DNA of 64,000 nt from Gimesia benthica (lineage in GTDB: Bacteria; Planctomycetota; Planctomycetia; Planctomycetales; Planctomycetaceae), in NCBI RefSeq assembly GCF_009720525.1, contig NZ_CP043930.1, positions 6,150,001 through 6,214,000 on the forward strand, read 5' to 3'. Both the position numbers and the translations under genes were made by a program. The notes under the pieces are model-generated. The model had not been told where the DNA came from and did not search any database. It was given only the letters and a program-made list of their open reading frames with translations. Positions 18,902-28,173 of this stretch are shown here, piece by piece. Within the stretch, counting starts at the first letter, position 1, and each line of letters opens with the position of its first letter.

Positions 18902-19903
18902 TTAAAATTCTCCGATGACCTGTCCGTCGTCACGTACACACAGTTGACGGAGTGTGTTCATGTCGATGTTTTCAGACAGGAAGCGAACGGAGCCATCGGT
19001 CAGCACGGCGTGAATGCCACCCACGTGATGCGAGTTGAGTACCGTGTTAGCAGAATAGGCACTGTTGGCGTAAGTCGGTGCACCGGAAGTCCAGAAAGCA
19101 TTGGGAGGATTCCGTACGGTCGTGGTTCCGGCTGCATACCAGTAGCCACCCGAACTGAGGGGCAGCGGCGTGCCTGCATTCCAGGTGGAGAGACTGGCGT
19201 TGGCCCAGCCGTGCCAGGCACCCAGTGCATTCGCACCCTTCTGAGCTCCATTCACCTGACCGGACTGTTCGGCGAGGATGATGGTATTCGATGTTCCGTC
19301 GGTACAGTCGCGGAAACGGACACTCTTGTAGGGGATCATCATCCCGGTGTTACAGTTGCTGGAACTGCTCGCCAGCACATCACCGGTACAGACACTGGTG
19401 CGGCCCACGGGATCGGGGGTGGCACCGGAGATGCCAACGTAGTCGATGATCATACTCTGCAGACTGGGATCTGAGTTACTGTCAGACAGAGTGTAGTCAG
19501 TTGTGTTGGTCATGCCGTAGGGATTGGACGGACATTTGTAAACGGGGATACGGACCGAATACAAAATGGTGTTTCCCGGAAAACCGGAGTGGGCCCAGTA
19601 ACCATTGGGACGGGTCAGCTGCGAGTAGACATTGGCCTGATCGATGTAGGGCAGGATGGCAGCACGCCAGTTAGAGTAGGAACCGGTCTGTGTTCCGATG
19701 GGGAGCGCCAGAAAATTATCGTTGTAGTTGTGGAGTGCGAGTCCCAGCTGTTTCATATTGTTCTTACAGGTGGAACGGCGGGCTGCTTCGCGGGCCTGCT
19801 GGACAGCCGGCAGGAGCAGGGCGATCAGAATCGCGATGATGGCAATTACGACCAGCAGTTCAATGAGCGTAAAGCCACGTTTCGGGAGGGTACGTTTCAA
19901 CAT
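18902..19903 (-). CDS. DUF1559 protein with type IV pilin-like N-terminus
   Basis: A 333-residue planctomycete DUF1559 protein. The N-terminus KRGFTLIELLVVIAIIAILIALLLPAVQQAREAARR is a prepilin methylation signal and hydrophobic helix, and the C-terminus has the H-X9-DG module (HAVLTDGSVRFLSENID). ATG 19903 has AGGAA 8 bases upstream and is chosen over 19957, whose added residues would precede the prepilin leader. The family has many paralogues per genome, probably secreted through a type II/IV-like pseudopilin system; roles are unproven. Confidence 0.93.
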   Translation of the reverse strand: MLKRTLPKRGFTLIELLVVIAIIAILIALLLPAVQQAREAARRSTCKNNMKQLGLALHNYNDNFLALPIGTQTGSYSNWRAAILPYIDQANVYSQLTRPNGYWAHSGFPGNTILYSVRIPVYKCPSNPYGMTNTTDYTLSDSNSDPSLQSMIIDYVGISGATPDPVGRTSVCTGDVLASSSSNCNTGMMIPYKSVRFRDCTDGTSNTIILAEQSGQVNGAQKGANALGAWHGWANASLSTWNAGTPLPLSSGGYWYAAGTTTVRNPPNAFWTSGAPTYANSAYSANTVLNSHHVGGIHAVLTDGSVRFLSENIDMNTLRQLCVRDDGQVIGEF

Positions 19904-20281
19904 TGGTGGGTTCCTGGGAAAGAAAATGAGGCGGGAAAATTTCAGTTGTTGAAACATAAATGCAAAGCGGATGCCATATTTAACGATTATTAAAAAATAA
20001 AGTTAAATTGCACCTGATGTGATTCTGTCAGGACAGATTTTAATGATTATATGCAATGTGCTTGATGTGTTCTCGTGCTGTCATACATATGCTAAAACGC
20101 TTATTGAAAGGTGTTTAGGTGAGATCGGCGAATTCAGATTCTGTACAAAGGAGCAAAACGGAGTTTGATCGTCCATCATTGCAGAGGGGCGCGCAACTTG
20201 CCTGTTTTCTAATCAGAGCCTGCGCGGATTTTGGCATCAGGGTTCTGATCAATCGTTCTCTCTCTCTCTCAGAAATCCGGT
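19904..20281. other. A+T-rich intergenic region upstream of the DUF1559 gene
   Basis: About 378 bases between the DUF1559 start and the end of the LonB-like gene. The first 200 bases are very A+T-rich (ATTTAACGATTATTAAAAAATAA region), suiting a promoter for the DUF1559 gene. A (TC)n microsatellite of about 18 bases lies at 20254-20272. No gene is supported; small open frames here lack ribosome-binding sites and family features. Confidence 0.4.
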
Positions 20282-22756
20282 TCAATTTCCCGGGAGAGGG
20301 GGACGGGGATCCGAGGGCATGTCGAGTGGCGTTCCGGGGATCCAGAGCAGCCGTCCGGTGTCGGTCATTTTCTGTTCGAGCAGGAGCTCTGCAATTTCTG
20401 AAAGCCGGTCCATGACTTTGCCGTGGAAAGTCTTGGGGTTGGAAACATCGCCGGCGGGTAGACCGGTGAAAAGTTCGATAGCCTGGTTCACATTCGAGAT
20501 CGCATAGATGTGGAACTGTTTCATCCTGATGGCTTCGATGACATCGGAACGCAGGACGAGATTCTGCACATTGGAAACGGGGATACAGACTCCCTGAGTC
20601 CCTGTGAGCCCGTGGGCACGACAGACGTCGAAGAAACCTTCGACCTTTTCGTTGACGCCGCCGATCGCCTGGACTTCACCCCATTGGTTGACTGATCCGG
20701 TGACGGCCAGATCCTGGCGGAGGGGGACTTCTGAAATGGCGCTGAGCAGGCAGAGGAACTCGGCGACAGTGGCGCTGTCACCATCGATGCCGCCGTAACT
20801 CTGTTCCATGGCGATGCTGGCGGAGAGGGTCAACGGTTGTTCGCTGGCGTAGAGGTTCCGCAGGAGTCCTTCCAGGATCAGCATGCTTTTGTCGTAGGTA
20901 TTCCCGCTCAAGCGGCTTTCCCGTTCGATGTTGATGATGCCCGCGGTTCCAACCCCCACACTGGCGGTGAGTCGAGACGGGCGGCCGAAAGCGTAATCTC
21001 CCAGATCGGCGACGGCGAGCCCGTTGATCTGGCTGGTTTCGGAGCCTTCCAGTTGAAACAGCAGAGTGCCATCAGAGATGAGTTCTCGTATCTTTTCGGC
21101 AACGAGGTCGGAGCGGTAGATGCTTTCCTGGACTGCCTGATGCACGTATTTCGCTTTGACGACTTTCTGTTTGTCTTGCTCTGCCCAGAAGCCGGCTTCG
21201 CGGGCGACGTCGGCGACGTGGCTGAAAATGGAAGTCACTTTTTTCTTGTCGTCAGCCAGACGCGAGCCGACACGGACCAGTTCAGCGACCGCACCCGCAT
21301 CAAAGGGGATCAGCCCTTCTCTGTCACTCAACTGGCGAACGAGCATGCCGTAGATCTGCCCGGTTTCGCCGTTCCGGTCGATTTCGGTATCGAACTCGGC
21401 TTTGACGCGGAAGATCTCGCGGAAGTCTTCATCGTGCAGATAGAGCAGATGGTAGATCAGCGGCTCCCCCATTGCGACGAGTCGGATATTGAGGGGAATC
21501 GACTCAGGCTGCAGGGCAGAGGTGGAAAACATGGAAAACGGATCCTGGATCTGGATTTCCAGGGAACGGCTTTTGAGCGTGCGTTTGAGTTCTTTCCAGA
21601 CGAATGGTTCGATTAGGGCATCCATGAGATTGATGACCAGGTAACCCCCGTTAGCTTTGTGCAGGCTGCCCGATTTGATACGGGTGAAATTGGTCATCAT
21701 GCGGCCGGCACGGTCGACGATGCGTTCAATGGTTCCAAACAGGTTGCGGTAGTTGGGGGCATCCTCAACGATGATCGGCGGCTCTTTGAGCTGGCTGTTG
21801 TCGACGACCACATTGACGCGATATTCGAGGAAACGCTGCTGGGCATCCTGTCCTTCAACCGCCATCATCTGCGCCATCTGGGGAGGCATGTCTGAGATAT
21901 CGCGAAACAGGTTGAGATGTTCGATGACATGCTGCTTGAAACGGGGAAACCAGTCTTTGAGTCGCGGGGATTCGAATTTCTGCTGCAGTTCATTGATCAT
22001 GGGTTCGATGATCTGCGTGGCAAACTTACGGGCGACTTCGCGGACGTCTGTCGACAATTGGCGCTGGATCTCCCGCTGTTCCTGCAGGACCCGCCCGGCC
22101 ATCTCGACGAGTTCATCCTGGTGGCTTTCAATTTCCTGCATTTGCTCCGGCGTGAGCTTTTCAATTTCTTCCTGGGTCATGGGACGACCCTCGGTGAGCG
22201 GGATGAACAGCATCTGACCGTCGGGTAGCTGTTGCACGGTCATGTTGTGTTCGCCCGCCAGCTTCTGCAGTTTGTCGAAGACTTCGTCGCCCCGTTTGCG
22301 GTAGACCTGGCGGAGTCGCTCTTTTTCCTTGCCGAAATCTTCCTCTTTAAATGCCTTGGGAAGCAGTTCCTGCAGCTGCTCGATCAGGTTTTCCATCTCC
22401 TGTCGCAGCTGGATCCCCTGGCCGGCGGGAAGGTTAATGGCGTGCGGACAATCGGGCTCATCGAAATTATTCAGATAGACCCAGTCGTCGGGAATCGAAT
22501 CGTCGAGTACGCGCTGTCGGACGGCATGGGTGATGAGTTCAGTCCGACCGGTCCCGACCAGTCCTGAAATATAGATATGGTAATTGGGATGTTTGATTCC
22601 CGTCCCCAGGTCGAGGGCCCGCAAGGCGCGGGGCTGGCCGATGATATCGGTCAGCGGCTCGAGTTCTTTCGTGGTTTTGAATCCGAAGGATTTGGGATCA
22701 ATATCGAGAGTGACTTCGTCAGCGCTGAGCGCGCGATACTGCGGAGTGTCCGTCAT
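20282..22756 (-). CDS. LonB-like ATP-dependent protease (AAA_32/Lon_C family)
   Basis: An 824-residue Lon-family protease. The C-terminal protease domain has Ser661 (GIDGDSATVAEF) and Lys704 (GVNEKVEGF), 43 apart, the same spacing as Ser679/Lys722 of E. coli Lon. The N-terminal AAA module has GLVGTGRTEL, where the Walker A lysine is replaced by Arg, seen in this AAA_32 group; a long helical region lies around 120-300. There is no membrane segment, so it is cytoplasmic. It follows the Hsp20 gene by 26 bases, indicating a protein-quality-control operon. Confidence 0.9.
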   Translation of the reverse strand: MTDTPQYRALSADEVTLDIDPKSFGFKTTKELEPLTDIIGQPRALRALDLGTGIKHPNYHIYISGLVGTGRTELITHAVRQRVLDDSIPDDWVYLNNFDEPDCPHAINLPAGQGIQLRQEMENLIEQLQELLPKAFKEEDFGKEKERLRQVYRKRGDEVFDKLQKLAGEHNMTVQQLPDGQMLFIPLTEGRPMTQEEIEKLTPEQMQEIESHQDELVEMAGRVLQEQREIQRQLSTDVREVARKFATQIIEPMINELQQKFESPRLKDWFPRFKQHVIEHLNLFRDISDMPPQMAQMMAVEGQDAQQRFLEYRVNVVVDNSQLKEPPIIVEDAPNYRNLFGTIERIVDRAGRMMTNFTRIKSGSLHKANGGYLVINLMDALIEPFVWKELKRTLKSRSLEIQIQDPFSMFSTSALQPESIPLNIRLVAMGEPLIYHLLYLHDEDFREIFRVKAEFDTEIDRNGETGQIYGMLVRQLSDREGLIPFDAGAVAELVRVGSRLADDKKKVTSIFSHVADVAREAGFWAEQDKQKVVKAKYVHQAVQESIYRSDLVAEKIRELISDGTLLFQLEGSETSQINGLAVADLGDYAFGRPSRLTASVGVGTAGIINIERESRLSGNTYDKSMLILEGLLRNLYASEQPLTLSASIAMEQSYGGIDGDSATVAEFLCLLSAISEVPLRQDLAVTGSVNQWGEVQAIGGVNEKVEGFFDVCRAHGLTGTQGVCIPVSNVQNLVLRSDVIEAIRMKQFHIYAISNVNQAIELFTGLPAGDVSNPKTFHGKVMDRLSEIAELLLEQKMTDTGRLLWIPGTPLDMPSDPRPPLPGN

Positions 22757-22782
22757 GCATTCCTCACCAGATCAGTCAAAGA

Positions 22783-23202
22783 CTAGGGTTGTTGTTTCAG
22801 TTTCTGTTTGGGGATTCTCAATGTCAGAGTTCCCGCTTTGTTTTCGCGTTCCACCCGATGCGGGTCGACGGCGTGTTCGAGCGGGAAGCGACGGAAAAAA
22901 CTGCCTTTGCGGCGTTCGATGCAGACCCCCTGGGCAGATTTCTCAACACAGCCGGACTGACGCCAGCCGGAGATGCTGAGGGAATGCGGGGTGACTTCGA
23001 TATGAATTTCATCCGTGGGGACGCCGGGGATATCGGCTTCCACGAAATAGGAGTCCGGGGTTTCATAAATATCGATTTCGGGTTGCCAGCCTCCCGAGGG
23101 GCCACAGATGCCCCACTGGCCGTGGAGTAAATCGTCGAAGGCCTGATCGATCTGCTGTTCGATGTTGCGGACCCGGATGGGCTTCCAGGGAAGTTGTGAC
23201 AT
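22783..23202 (-). CDS. Hsp20/alpha-crystallin family small heat-shock protein
   Basis: A 139-residue holdase chaperone with an alpha-crystallin domain: PEIDIYETPDSYFVEADIPGV, DEIHIEVTPHSLSISG and the closing FRRFPLEHAVDPHRV ... AGTLTLRIPK. The conserved A/G-x-L motif is GTLTLRI. ATG 23202 has AGGTG upstream and is chosen over an ATG ten codons earlier (23232) with no site. It precedes the LonB-like protease gene, so chaperone and protease are co-transcribed. No CIRCE or sigma-32-like element was recognised in the 225-base upstream region. Confidence 0.9.
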   Translation of the reverse strand: MSQLPWKPIRVRNIEQQIDQAFDDLLHGQWGICGPSGGWQPEIDIYETPDSYFVEADIPGVPTDEIHIEVTPHSLSISGWRQSGCVEKSAQGVCIERRKGSFFRRFPLEHAVDPHRVERENKAGTLTLRIPKQKLKQQP

Positions 23203-23427
23203 GAGAGCACCTGTCGATTCTCGATAGTACATGAGAAGTAAGTCGCTGCCGACATACTGTTCAGTTTACCTGCTGGAGGAGACTTCGTCCAGAATCGGGA
23301 AGGGAGAGAGGGACTCTGATTGTATGGCGAGAGTCCAGCGCCTGTCTCAAGCCGGAAAAGAAAACACGGAAAACAGAGCAGGCGGGTTCCTGGTGGAAAG
23401 CGCCTGTCTGTTTCCCGTGGGCAGGCC

Positions 23428-25056
23428 TTAGCGGGCTGGTCGCTGCTGCGTCGGAGCGGTTGAATCCGACTTGAGTGGAATGATGCCACGGACGCCGAAA
23501 CCACCGTTGGCTTTATTCATGTCGGTCCAGAGCGTTCCTTCACCCGCGTAGAGAAAGTTCAGTTCGACATTGTCGGGCAGGTTGGTGGCAAAATACCAGT
23601 TGTTGTAGGCCTGGGGAGAACCGAAGGCATCGACGGCCAGTCGGAAGCGGTCTGATTTGGCTTCCTCAACCATCTTCTTACCTTCGTTGGTCGCTTCCCC
23701 CAGAATGGTTACAGCCTGGGCCTTCAGTTCTTCGGTCTCTTTGTCGATGGCGGCGACCAGCTTTTCGGTTTCGGCTTCAATCTTAGCCGCTTCACGCTGA
23801 CCGCCGGCCTTGGCTTCTTCCACCTGCTTTTCCGTGTCGGCGTCCACGGTGTCGGTGGCCAGTTCAACTTTGTTTTCGGCTTCCCGAAGTCGGGCTTCTT
23901 CTTTGGCGGTGGATTGTTCTTCTTCGCGGGTGAGTTTTAATTCATCGGCGATGAAGGCCCGCTGGATCGGTTCGCGGACCTGTTTGGGAATGTAAACATG
24001 TCGCACCAGGCCGTAGAGCAGGGTGATCTCCTTATCGTCCAGGACGCTGTGGAACTGGTCGAGGCAGGTCTTCTGGTAGACTTCACGATCGCTGCCGACC
24101 AGCAACTGGACCGCCTTGTATTCCGAACCGTTGTTACGACAGATCGATTCGATCTGGGGCAGGACCACTTTCTTTTCGACCTGGTCCACGTTTCCGAATG
24201 TTCGGACAGCGTGAGCCGCCTGGTCGGGCATCAAACCCCAGATGCCGGTGAAGTCGATATGGATCGGGAAGCCGTCCGCACTGGGGAAGGCGATTCCACT
24301 GCGGGGATCGGAGATCTGTGGTTCGCCGTTTTCGTCCACGACGGTTTCTCCGAGTTGGTCATGTTTGACTTCTACGGAGATGGTACTGTGACGGTAACCG
24401 ATTTCCACGATATCGATCTGCTGTTCGCGTCCATTGACGGGATAATTACCCGGGGGCAGTACTTTTTCCTGAACACCTTTCTTCACGCCGGTTGCCTGGT
24501 TGTCAGAGAGCTGCGTGACCACACCGACGTAACCGGTGGGGATCTCGACCCAGCCAGCGACTTTCTGGGACTGTCCCGAGGTGAAGTCGATTCGTTTTTT
24601 GACTTCGACTGTGTAGCCGTAGGGATTCACGCGATAGCGGCCCGGGTGCAGTACTTTGCGGAGCACGCCTTTGTATTCCGTATGACCGATGTCGCCGTCG
24701 ACGAGGAAGTTAGCTCCTTCCTGGTTCTTTCCGAGTTTACAGGTGACTTCACCGATTTCACCCGGCTTGATGACCACGTCATCGACGAGTTTGCGTTCCC
24801 ACCAGATGGGGCAGTAGAAGTGCCGTCCAGGGCCACGCATTTTTTCGAGGATGCCCATCTGGCCTTCTTTGGCCCACATGCCGGGTTCAGCCTGAATTCG
24901 ATCTCCAAAGATCAGCGGACCTTTGTAACGGAGCTGCAGGCTCTGTCCTTCGGGGACGTAAATGCGGTCGATGGTCCAGTGGAACAGGAAAGCGGCGATG
25001 GCCAGCATCATCGACAGCACGACAACAGGGATGATGATCAATTTACTGCGTTGCAT
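23428..25056 (-). CDS. SPFH/band 7 (prohibitin-homology) membrane protein
   Basis: A 542-residue protein with one N-terminal membrane helix (KLIIIPVVVLSMMLAIAAFLF) followed by an SPFH-type region and a long charged coiled coil at about 370-470 (EEEQSTAKEEARLREAENKVEL ...). SPFH proteins oligomerise at membranes as scaffolds. ATG 25056 has GGAG nine bases upstream and is chosen over 25071. It lies 59 bases after a related SPFH gene; the two probably form a hetero-complex like HflK/HflC, without FtsH nearby. Confidence 0.88.
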   Translation of the reverse strand: MQRSKLIIIPVVVLSMMLAIAAFLFHWTIDRIYVPEGQSLQLRYKGPLIFGDRIQAEPGMWAKEGQMGILEKMRGPGRHFYCPIWWERKLVDDVVIKPGEIGEVTCKLGKNQEGANFLVDGDIGHTEYKGVLRKVLHPGRYRVNPYGYTVEVKKRIDFTSGQSQKVAGWVEIPTGYVGVVTQLSDNQATGVKKGVQEKVLPPGNYPVNGREQQIDIVEIGYRHSTISVEVKHDQLGETVVDENGEPQISDPRSGIAFPSADGFPIHIDFTGIWGLMPDQAAHAVRTFGNVDQVEKKVVLPQIESICRNNGSEYKAVQLLVGSDREVYQKTCLDQFHSVLDDKEITLLYGLVRHVYIPKQVREPIQRAFIADELKLTREEEQSTAKEEARLREAENKVELATDTVDADTEKQVEEAKAGGQREAAKIEAETEKLVAAIDKETEELKAQAVTILGEATNEGKKMVEEAKSDRFRLAVDAFGSPQAYNNWYFATNLPDNVELNFLYAGEGTLWTDMNKANGGFGVRGIIPLKSDSTAPTQQRPAR

Positions 25057-25115
25057 TGGTTTTATCTCCATTCTGGAGTGGTTGTGTTTTCTGAATCAAA
25101 TGTGTTTCTGATAAA

Positions 25116-26756
25116 TCACTTTTCCGTAGACACGGCGGTCACCGGTTGTGTCTTTGCTGGTTGCGGTGTGACTGGTGCAGAATCGGCGAAGTGATCGAAG
25201 ATTCGCATCAGCGGTGAGTCTGCCGTGTTGGTCATGATCTTTTTGAATCCGGGGGCCAGCTTCTGGTAGAGGACATAGCGTCCGAAGCTGGAACCATCTC
25301 CGCCAAATGCTTCCACGGCCCTTTTCCAGCCCGCGGCATCCGCAACGTTCTCAAAGCCGATCACGGCTGCTTCCGCACGGGCCTTGGCAAGAATCGCCTG
25401 GGCTTTGTCTTTGGCTGCTTCCAGTTGTTCCTGGGCGACTTCCTTATCCCGCTCTGCCTGTTCGAGAGCGACCCCCTGTTCCTGACGGGCGAGGGTGATC
25501 TTTTTGATGATCTCCCGATCTGCGGTCACGAGGGCTGTCTTCTGTTCGATGAGCGCCGTCTCGGTGGCGAGGACGGCTTCCTGTTCTTTCTGCAGCGTTT
25601 CCCGGCCGTACTGTCCTTTTTTCTGGACGGCAATTTCGCGGTTTCGGAGCGGTTCCGCGATGGCTTCCGGAGGTGTGATCGTGGTGATCAGGGCCTGCAC
25701 GATTTCGATGCCCTGTTCTTTACAGGTTTCGGTGATCTTGGTCTGGAACTCCTTCTGGAAAGCCGCACGGGTTTCACCGCCGATGAATTCGCGGGCACTG
25801 GTGTTAGAACCCCGCAGGCGACAGAAGGCCCGGGCGTTGGGCATGATGACCTTGTTGATGATTTCGTCGGCAATTGCCGTCGAACCTGTTTCGTCGTTCG
25901 AAACATCGTTGTAGGTTACGTAAGTCTGAGCCGCGGTGGTGGGGATGACGCGGAACTCGATGACGCCGTCGAGGGTAATCGGGAAACCGTCCTTACTGGG
26001 GAACATCATCACGCCCCCCTGGGAGAGGTCGAACCGGAGTGAACGCGTATCGATGGCGTTGATGCGGATCGTGTACGGATTCAGGTAGTACGTACCTTCG
26101 TCCAGGGTTTCTTTTTGTGGACCACGGTGGCCGGTATCAACGAGTAACTGGTTGGGATCTTCGGGCATGGGGCCGGCCAGGTTCGTGACGATGCCTTTGT
26201 AACCGGCGGGAATGACCTTGGGTTCCCAGAGCTCGATGATTTCGATGTAGTCGTTCTTGAGACGGGGTGCACCAACGGGCTGCTTCGAATTACGATCGAT
26301 GACCAGGGCGTTGATGGCATAGCGACCTGGTTTGAGCACTTCCTGGATGATACCTTTGTGCTTTTCGCTGGTCGACATGAAGTCGCCGGGGGGCAGATCT
26401 TCGCCATAGAGTCGAATGCGGACGCCCATCGCGTCGGCGGGAATTTCGACCATCGGATAAATTTCCCAGTCCCACGTGTAGCAGTTGTAGAAGTAGCGTC
26501 CTTCGGGCAGGACTTCCCGCTGGAGTCCTTTGTGAGTGGCTTCTTTCAGCGTGAGGTCTGGCGAGATTTCCTGATCGTTGCTGAGGTCGTTACCGGTCTT
26601 GCGTGTCAGGACGGCAAAGTGCCGGGCGGGGACGTCGATGCGAAACTGGGAGTAGACCACGTACCCGAAAATCATCAGGAATAATCCGCCAACGAAGAGG
26701 CCGGTGATCCCGAATTTCAGCAAAAGAAGTCTGGCTTTGAATCGTTCGTCGCTCAT
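25116..26756 (-). CDS. SPFH/band 7 membrane protein, first of pair
   Basis: A 546-residue protein with a single N-terminal helix (LLLLKFGITGLFVGGLFLMIFGYVVY), an SPFH core (PSKDGFPITLDGVIEFRV, 270-300) and a coiled coil at about 400-480 (TALIEQKTALVTADREIIKK). ATG 26756 follows AGGAG by 7 bases, so the upstream ATG at 26825 is rejected. It resembles the next gene over its length, so the pair arose by duplication and likely assembles together in a membrane microdomain. Its regulatory region is the long gap up to 27180. Confidence 0.88.
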   Translation of the reverse strand: MSDERFKARLLLLKFGITGLFVGGLFLMIFGYVVYSQFRIDVPARHFAVLTRKTGNDLSNDQEISPDLTLKEATHKGLQREVLPEGRYFYNCYTWDWEIYPMVEIPADAMGVRIRLYGEDLPPGDFMSTSEKHKGIIQEVLKPGRYAINALVIDRNSKQPVGAPRLKNDYIEIIELWEPKVIPAGYKGIVTNLAGPMPEDPNQLLVDTGHRGPQKETLDEGTYYLNPYTIRINAIDTRSLRFDLSQGGVMMFPSKDGFPITLDGVIEFRVIPTTAAQTYVTYNDVSNDETGSTAIADEIINKVIMPNARAFCRLRGSNTSAREFIGGETRAAFQKEFQTKITETCKEQGIEIVQALITTITPPEAIAEPLRNREIAVQKKGQYGRETLQKEQEAVLATETALIEQKTALVTADREIIKKITLARQEQGVALEQAERDKEVAQEQLEAAKDKAQAILAKARAEAAVIGFENVADAAGWKRAVEAFGGDGSSFGRYVLYQKLAPGFKKIMTNTADSPLMRIFDHFADSAPVTPQPAKTQPVTAVSTEK

Positions 26757-27185
26757 TTCTGCTCCTTTGATCGAATCCGTCTCGACCGTGAATGAAAGCA
26801 ATGCGTTTCTACAAGTCACTATCAATGTAGAAGATAGGTTGTTTTGATTTGCTGTATTACTTCACAGACAGGCTCTCAGGAATCTGAAGCATGTCTCTGT
26901 TGTTATTGAAAACGCAGGGGATTTCGGAGAGATCAAAAAATCGGTTCATCGAATGACCGATTTCGGTCGGTTTTCGCTAACCTGAATATCTGCAAGAGGT
27001 AAGGAAACTGGTTGTTTCTGTCGACAGGATTTCCGAAAAATAAGCGGATTTTTCTCTCTCAAATCACCCTGAAAACGTATTAAGTATGGAAGGAAAAAAG
27101 GGATCATGAGGATCCGAAAGGGTTGCGAGGAAAGGACTCGTCATCCGCCTCGCCTGTTGAAAGTGTGAGAAAGGAGGCTGGCTGT
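26757..27185. other. Intergenic region upstream of SPFH pair
   Basis: About 430 bases without a credible gene on either strand. It should contain the minus-strand promoter of the SPFH pair and the plus-strand promoter of the adjacent RNA (TTGAAA at 27157-27162 is a weak -35 candidate). I recognise no terminator, known riboswitch or sigma-54 site here. Confidence 0.35.
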
Positions 27186-27189
27186 TAGT

Positions 27190-27348
27190 ATCTCATATCT
27201 AAATTGGAAGGCAGCTCCATAATCGAGGGCGAATTTCGCAATAAGTGGGCTGAGGTCGTTGGGCCGAGGCATCCTGCATACGGGGAACTGTGATTCGCGC
27301 GCTTATGGAGCTGATTGGCTGGTGCCGGGAAGGGCAGCAGCTTTTTTT
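27190..27348 (+). ncRNA. Candidate structured small RNA with intrinsic terminator
   Basis: No open frame ends here, yet a clear Rho-independent terminator closes the segment (27318-27348). Upstream, AGCTCCATAA (27213-27222) pairs perfectly with TTATGGAGCT (27303-27312), and GCGAAT (27229-27234) with ATTCGC (27293-27298), across an asymmetric internal loop. The apical part is G+C-rich (GGGCTGAGGTCGTTGGGCC). This rod-like shape with an internal bubble recalls 6S RNA, but I cannot match 6S consensus with confidence, and SRP, tmRNA and RNase P signatures are absent. The 5' end is estimated. Confidence 0.5.
27318..27348 (+). terminator. Intrinsic terminator ending the RNA candidate
   Basis: GCTGGTGCC (27318-27326) pairs with GGCAGCAGC (27333-27341), with one G-G mismatch and a 6-base loop, followed directly by seven Ts (27342-27348). 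No plus-strand gene lies upstream, so it must end a non-coding transcript. Confidence 0.75.
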
Positions 27349-27524
27349 ATGCGCGGTACAAAATCTTTGTGCAGTGGCAACGCGAATCTTTGCTTTGTTT
27401 CTTAATGTTCCTGTGCAGGCAAGCCGCTGCCTGACGAGCTTCCAGTGTGGGCGCTGAGCGACCAGATTTCTGTGATCATGGCTGTTAAAGCGGCTCTGGC
27501 GGCTGTATGGGCGATTTCAGACAC

Positions 27525-27540
27525 TGGCATATGAATTGCA
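27525..27540 (+). promoter_or_regulatory. Sigma-54 promoter upstream of 27579 gene
   Basis: TGGCATATGAATTGCA matches the -24/-12 consensus TGGCACG-N4-TTGCA: GG and GC are separated by exactly 10 bases and the -12 half TTGCA is perfect. The predicted start near 27552 leaves a 27-base leader with AAGGAG. Confidence 0.7.
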
Positions 27541-27578
27541 CCTTAATCTGGCTGGTCCATTATTAAGGAGAACCCATC

Positions 27579-28067
27579 ATGGCATATCGCAAAGTAGAAG
27601 ATATTTTAGGACTGGTCGAGTCTTTTCATAAACGGATGCGTCAGGCTCTGGAACGCGTGGAAGTGGAATCCCGATCCGAAAGCGTAGAATGGCTCTCTAA
27701 ACAGTTACGGGCGCACGAACTGCACTGGCAGGCTGCTTTGAACGGATACGGGAAGCGGGTGGCAGAAGGCGTATTGGATACGTGGTTGCAGTACATTCCG
27801 GATGAGGATGTGCGCGAGCAGCTGGATTCAATCCGGGTACAGCGTGATATGACGCTGGACGAGTTGAATGATATGAATATCCGGTTTCGCCAGGCATTGA
27901 TTCAGTTGTATGAATCACTGGCCAATGGTTCTTCCGCACCGCGCGTCAAAGAACTGTTTGAGCAACTGCTGGAGTATGAAAAATCAGTGATCGCAGACCA
28001 GAGTCAGAAGTCTCGAGAATCGGACCTGGTGGATTCAGAGAGTCTGCCTCGGTCGCAGTCATCTTGA
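27579..28067 (+). CDS. Helical hypothetical protein, probably sigma-54 dependent
   Basis: The 162-residue product is almost entirely helical and charged (ILGLVESFHKRMRQALERVEVE, ESVEWLSKQLRAHELHWQAALNGYGKRV, VRELFEQLLEYEKSVIADQ), with a Ser-rich tail. It resembles bacterial four-helix stress or ferritin-like bundles in outline, but iron-binding residues are not evident, so no function is assigned. AAGGAG is 8 bases before the ATG. A near-consensus sigma-54 promoter precedes it and a strong bidirectional terminator follows it, so it is a single-gene transcript, presumably part of the local sigma-54 stress set. Confidence 0.75.
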   Translation: MAYRKVEDILGLVESFHKRMRQALERVEVESRSESVEWLSKQLRAHELHWQAALNGYGKRVAEGVLDTWLQYIPDEDVREQLDSIRVQRDMTLDELNDMNIRFRQALIQLYESLANGSSAPRVKELFEQLLEYEKSVIADQSQKSRESDLVDSESLPRSQSS

Positions 28068-28090
28068 TCGGCTCATGATTTAATGAAACG

Positions 28091-28136
28091 AAAAAAGCCC
28101 CGTGAAGCAGGTTGTGTTGCTTCCCGGGGCTTTTTT
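28091..28136. terminator. Bidirectional intrinsic terminator
   Basis: AAAAAAGCCCCG (28091-28102) and CGGGGCTTTTTT (28125-28136) form a perfect stem continued by GAAGCA/TGCTTC. Flanked by A6 and T6, it can terminate both the plus-strand gene ending at 28067 and the minus-strand gene ending at 28174. Confidence 0.92.
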
Positions 28137-28173
28137 GTATCTGCCGGACTTTGCAGACTGGTCTTCAATCAGA

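Noticed and set aside
27310-27345. SRP RNA (ffs), because GGGAAGGGCAGCAGC looks like the GGAAGGAAGCAGCC of SRP RNA
   Set aside because: The matching bases belong to the terminator stem, and the conserved GGUCAGGU... partner strand is absent.
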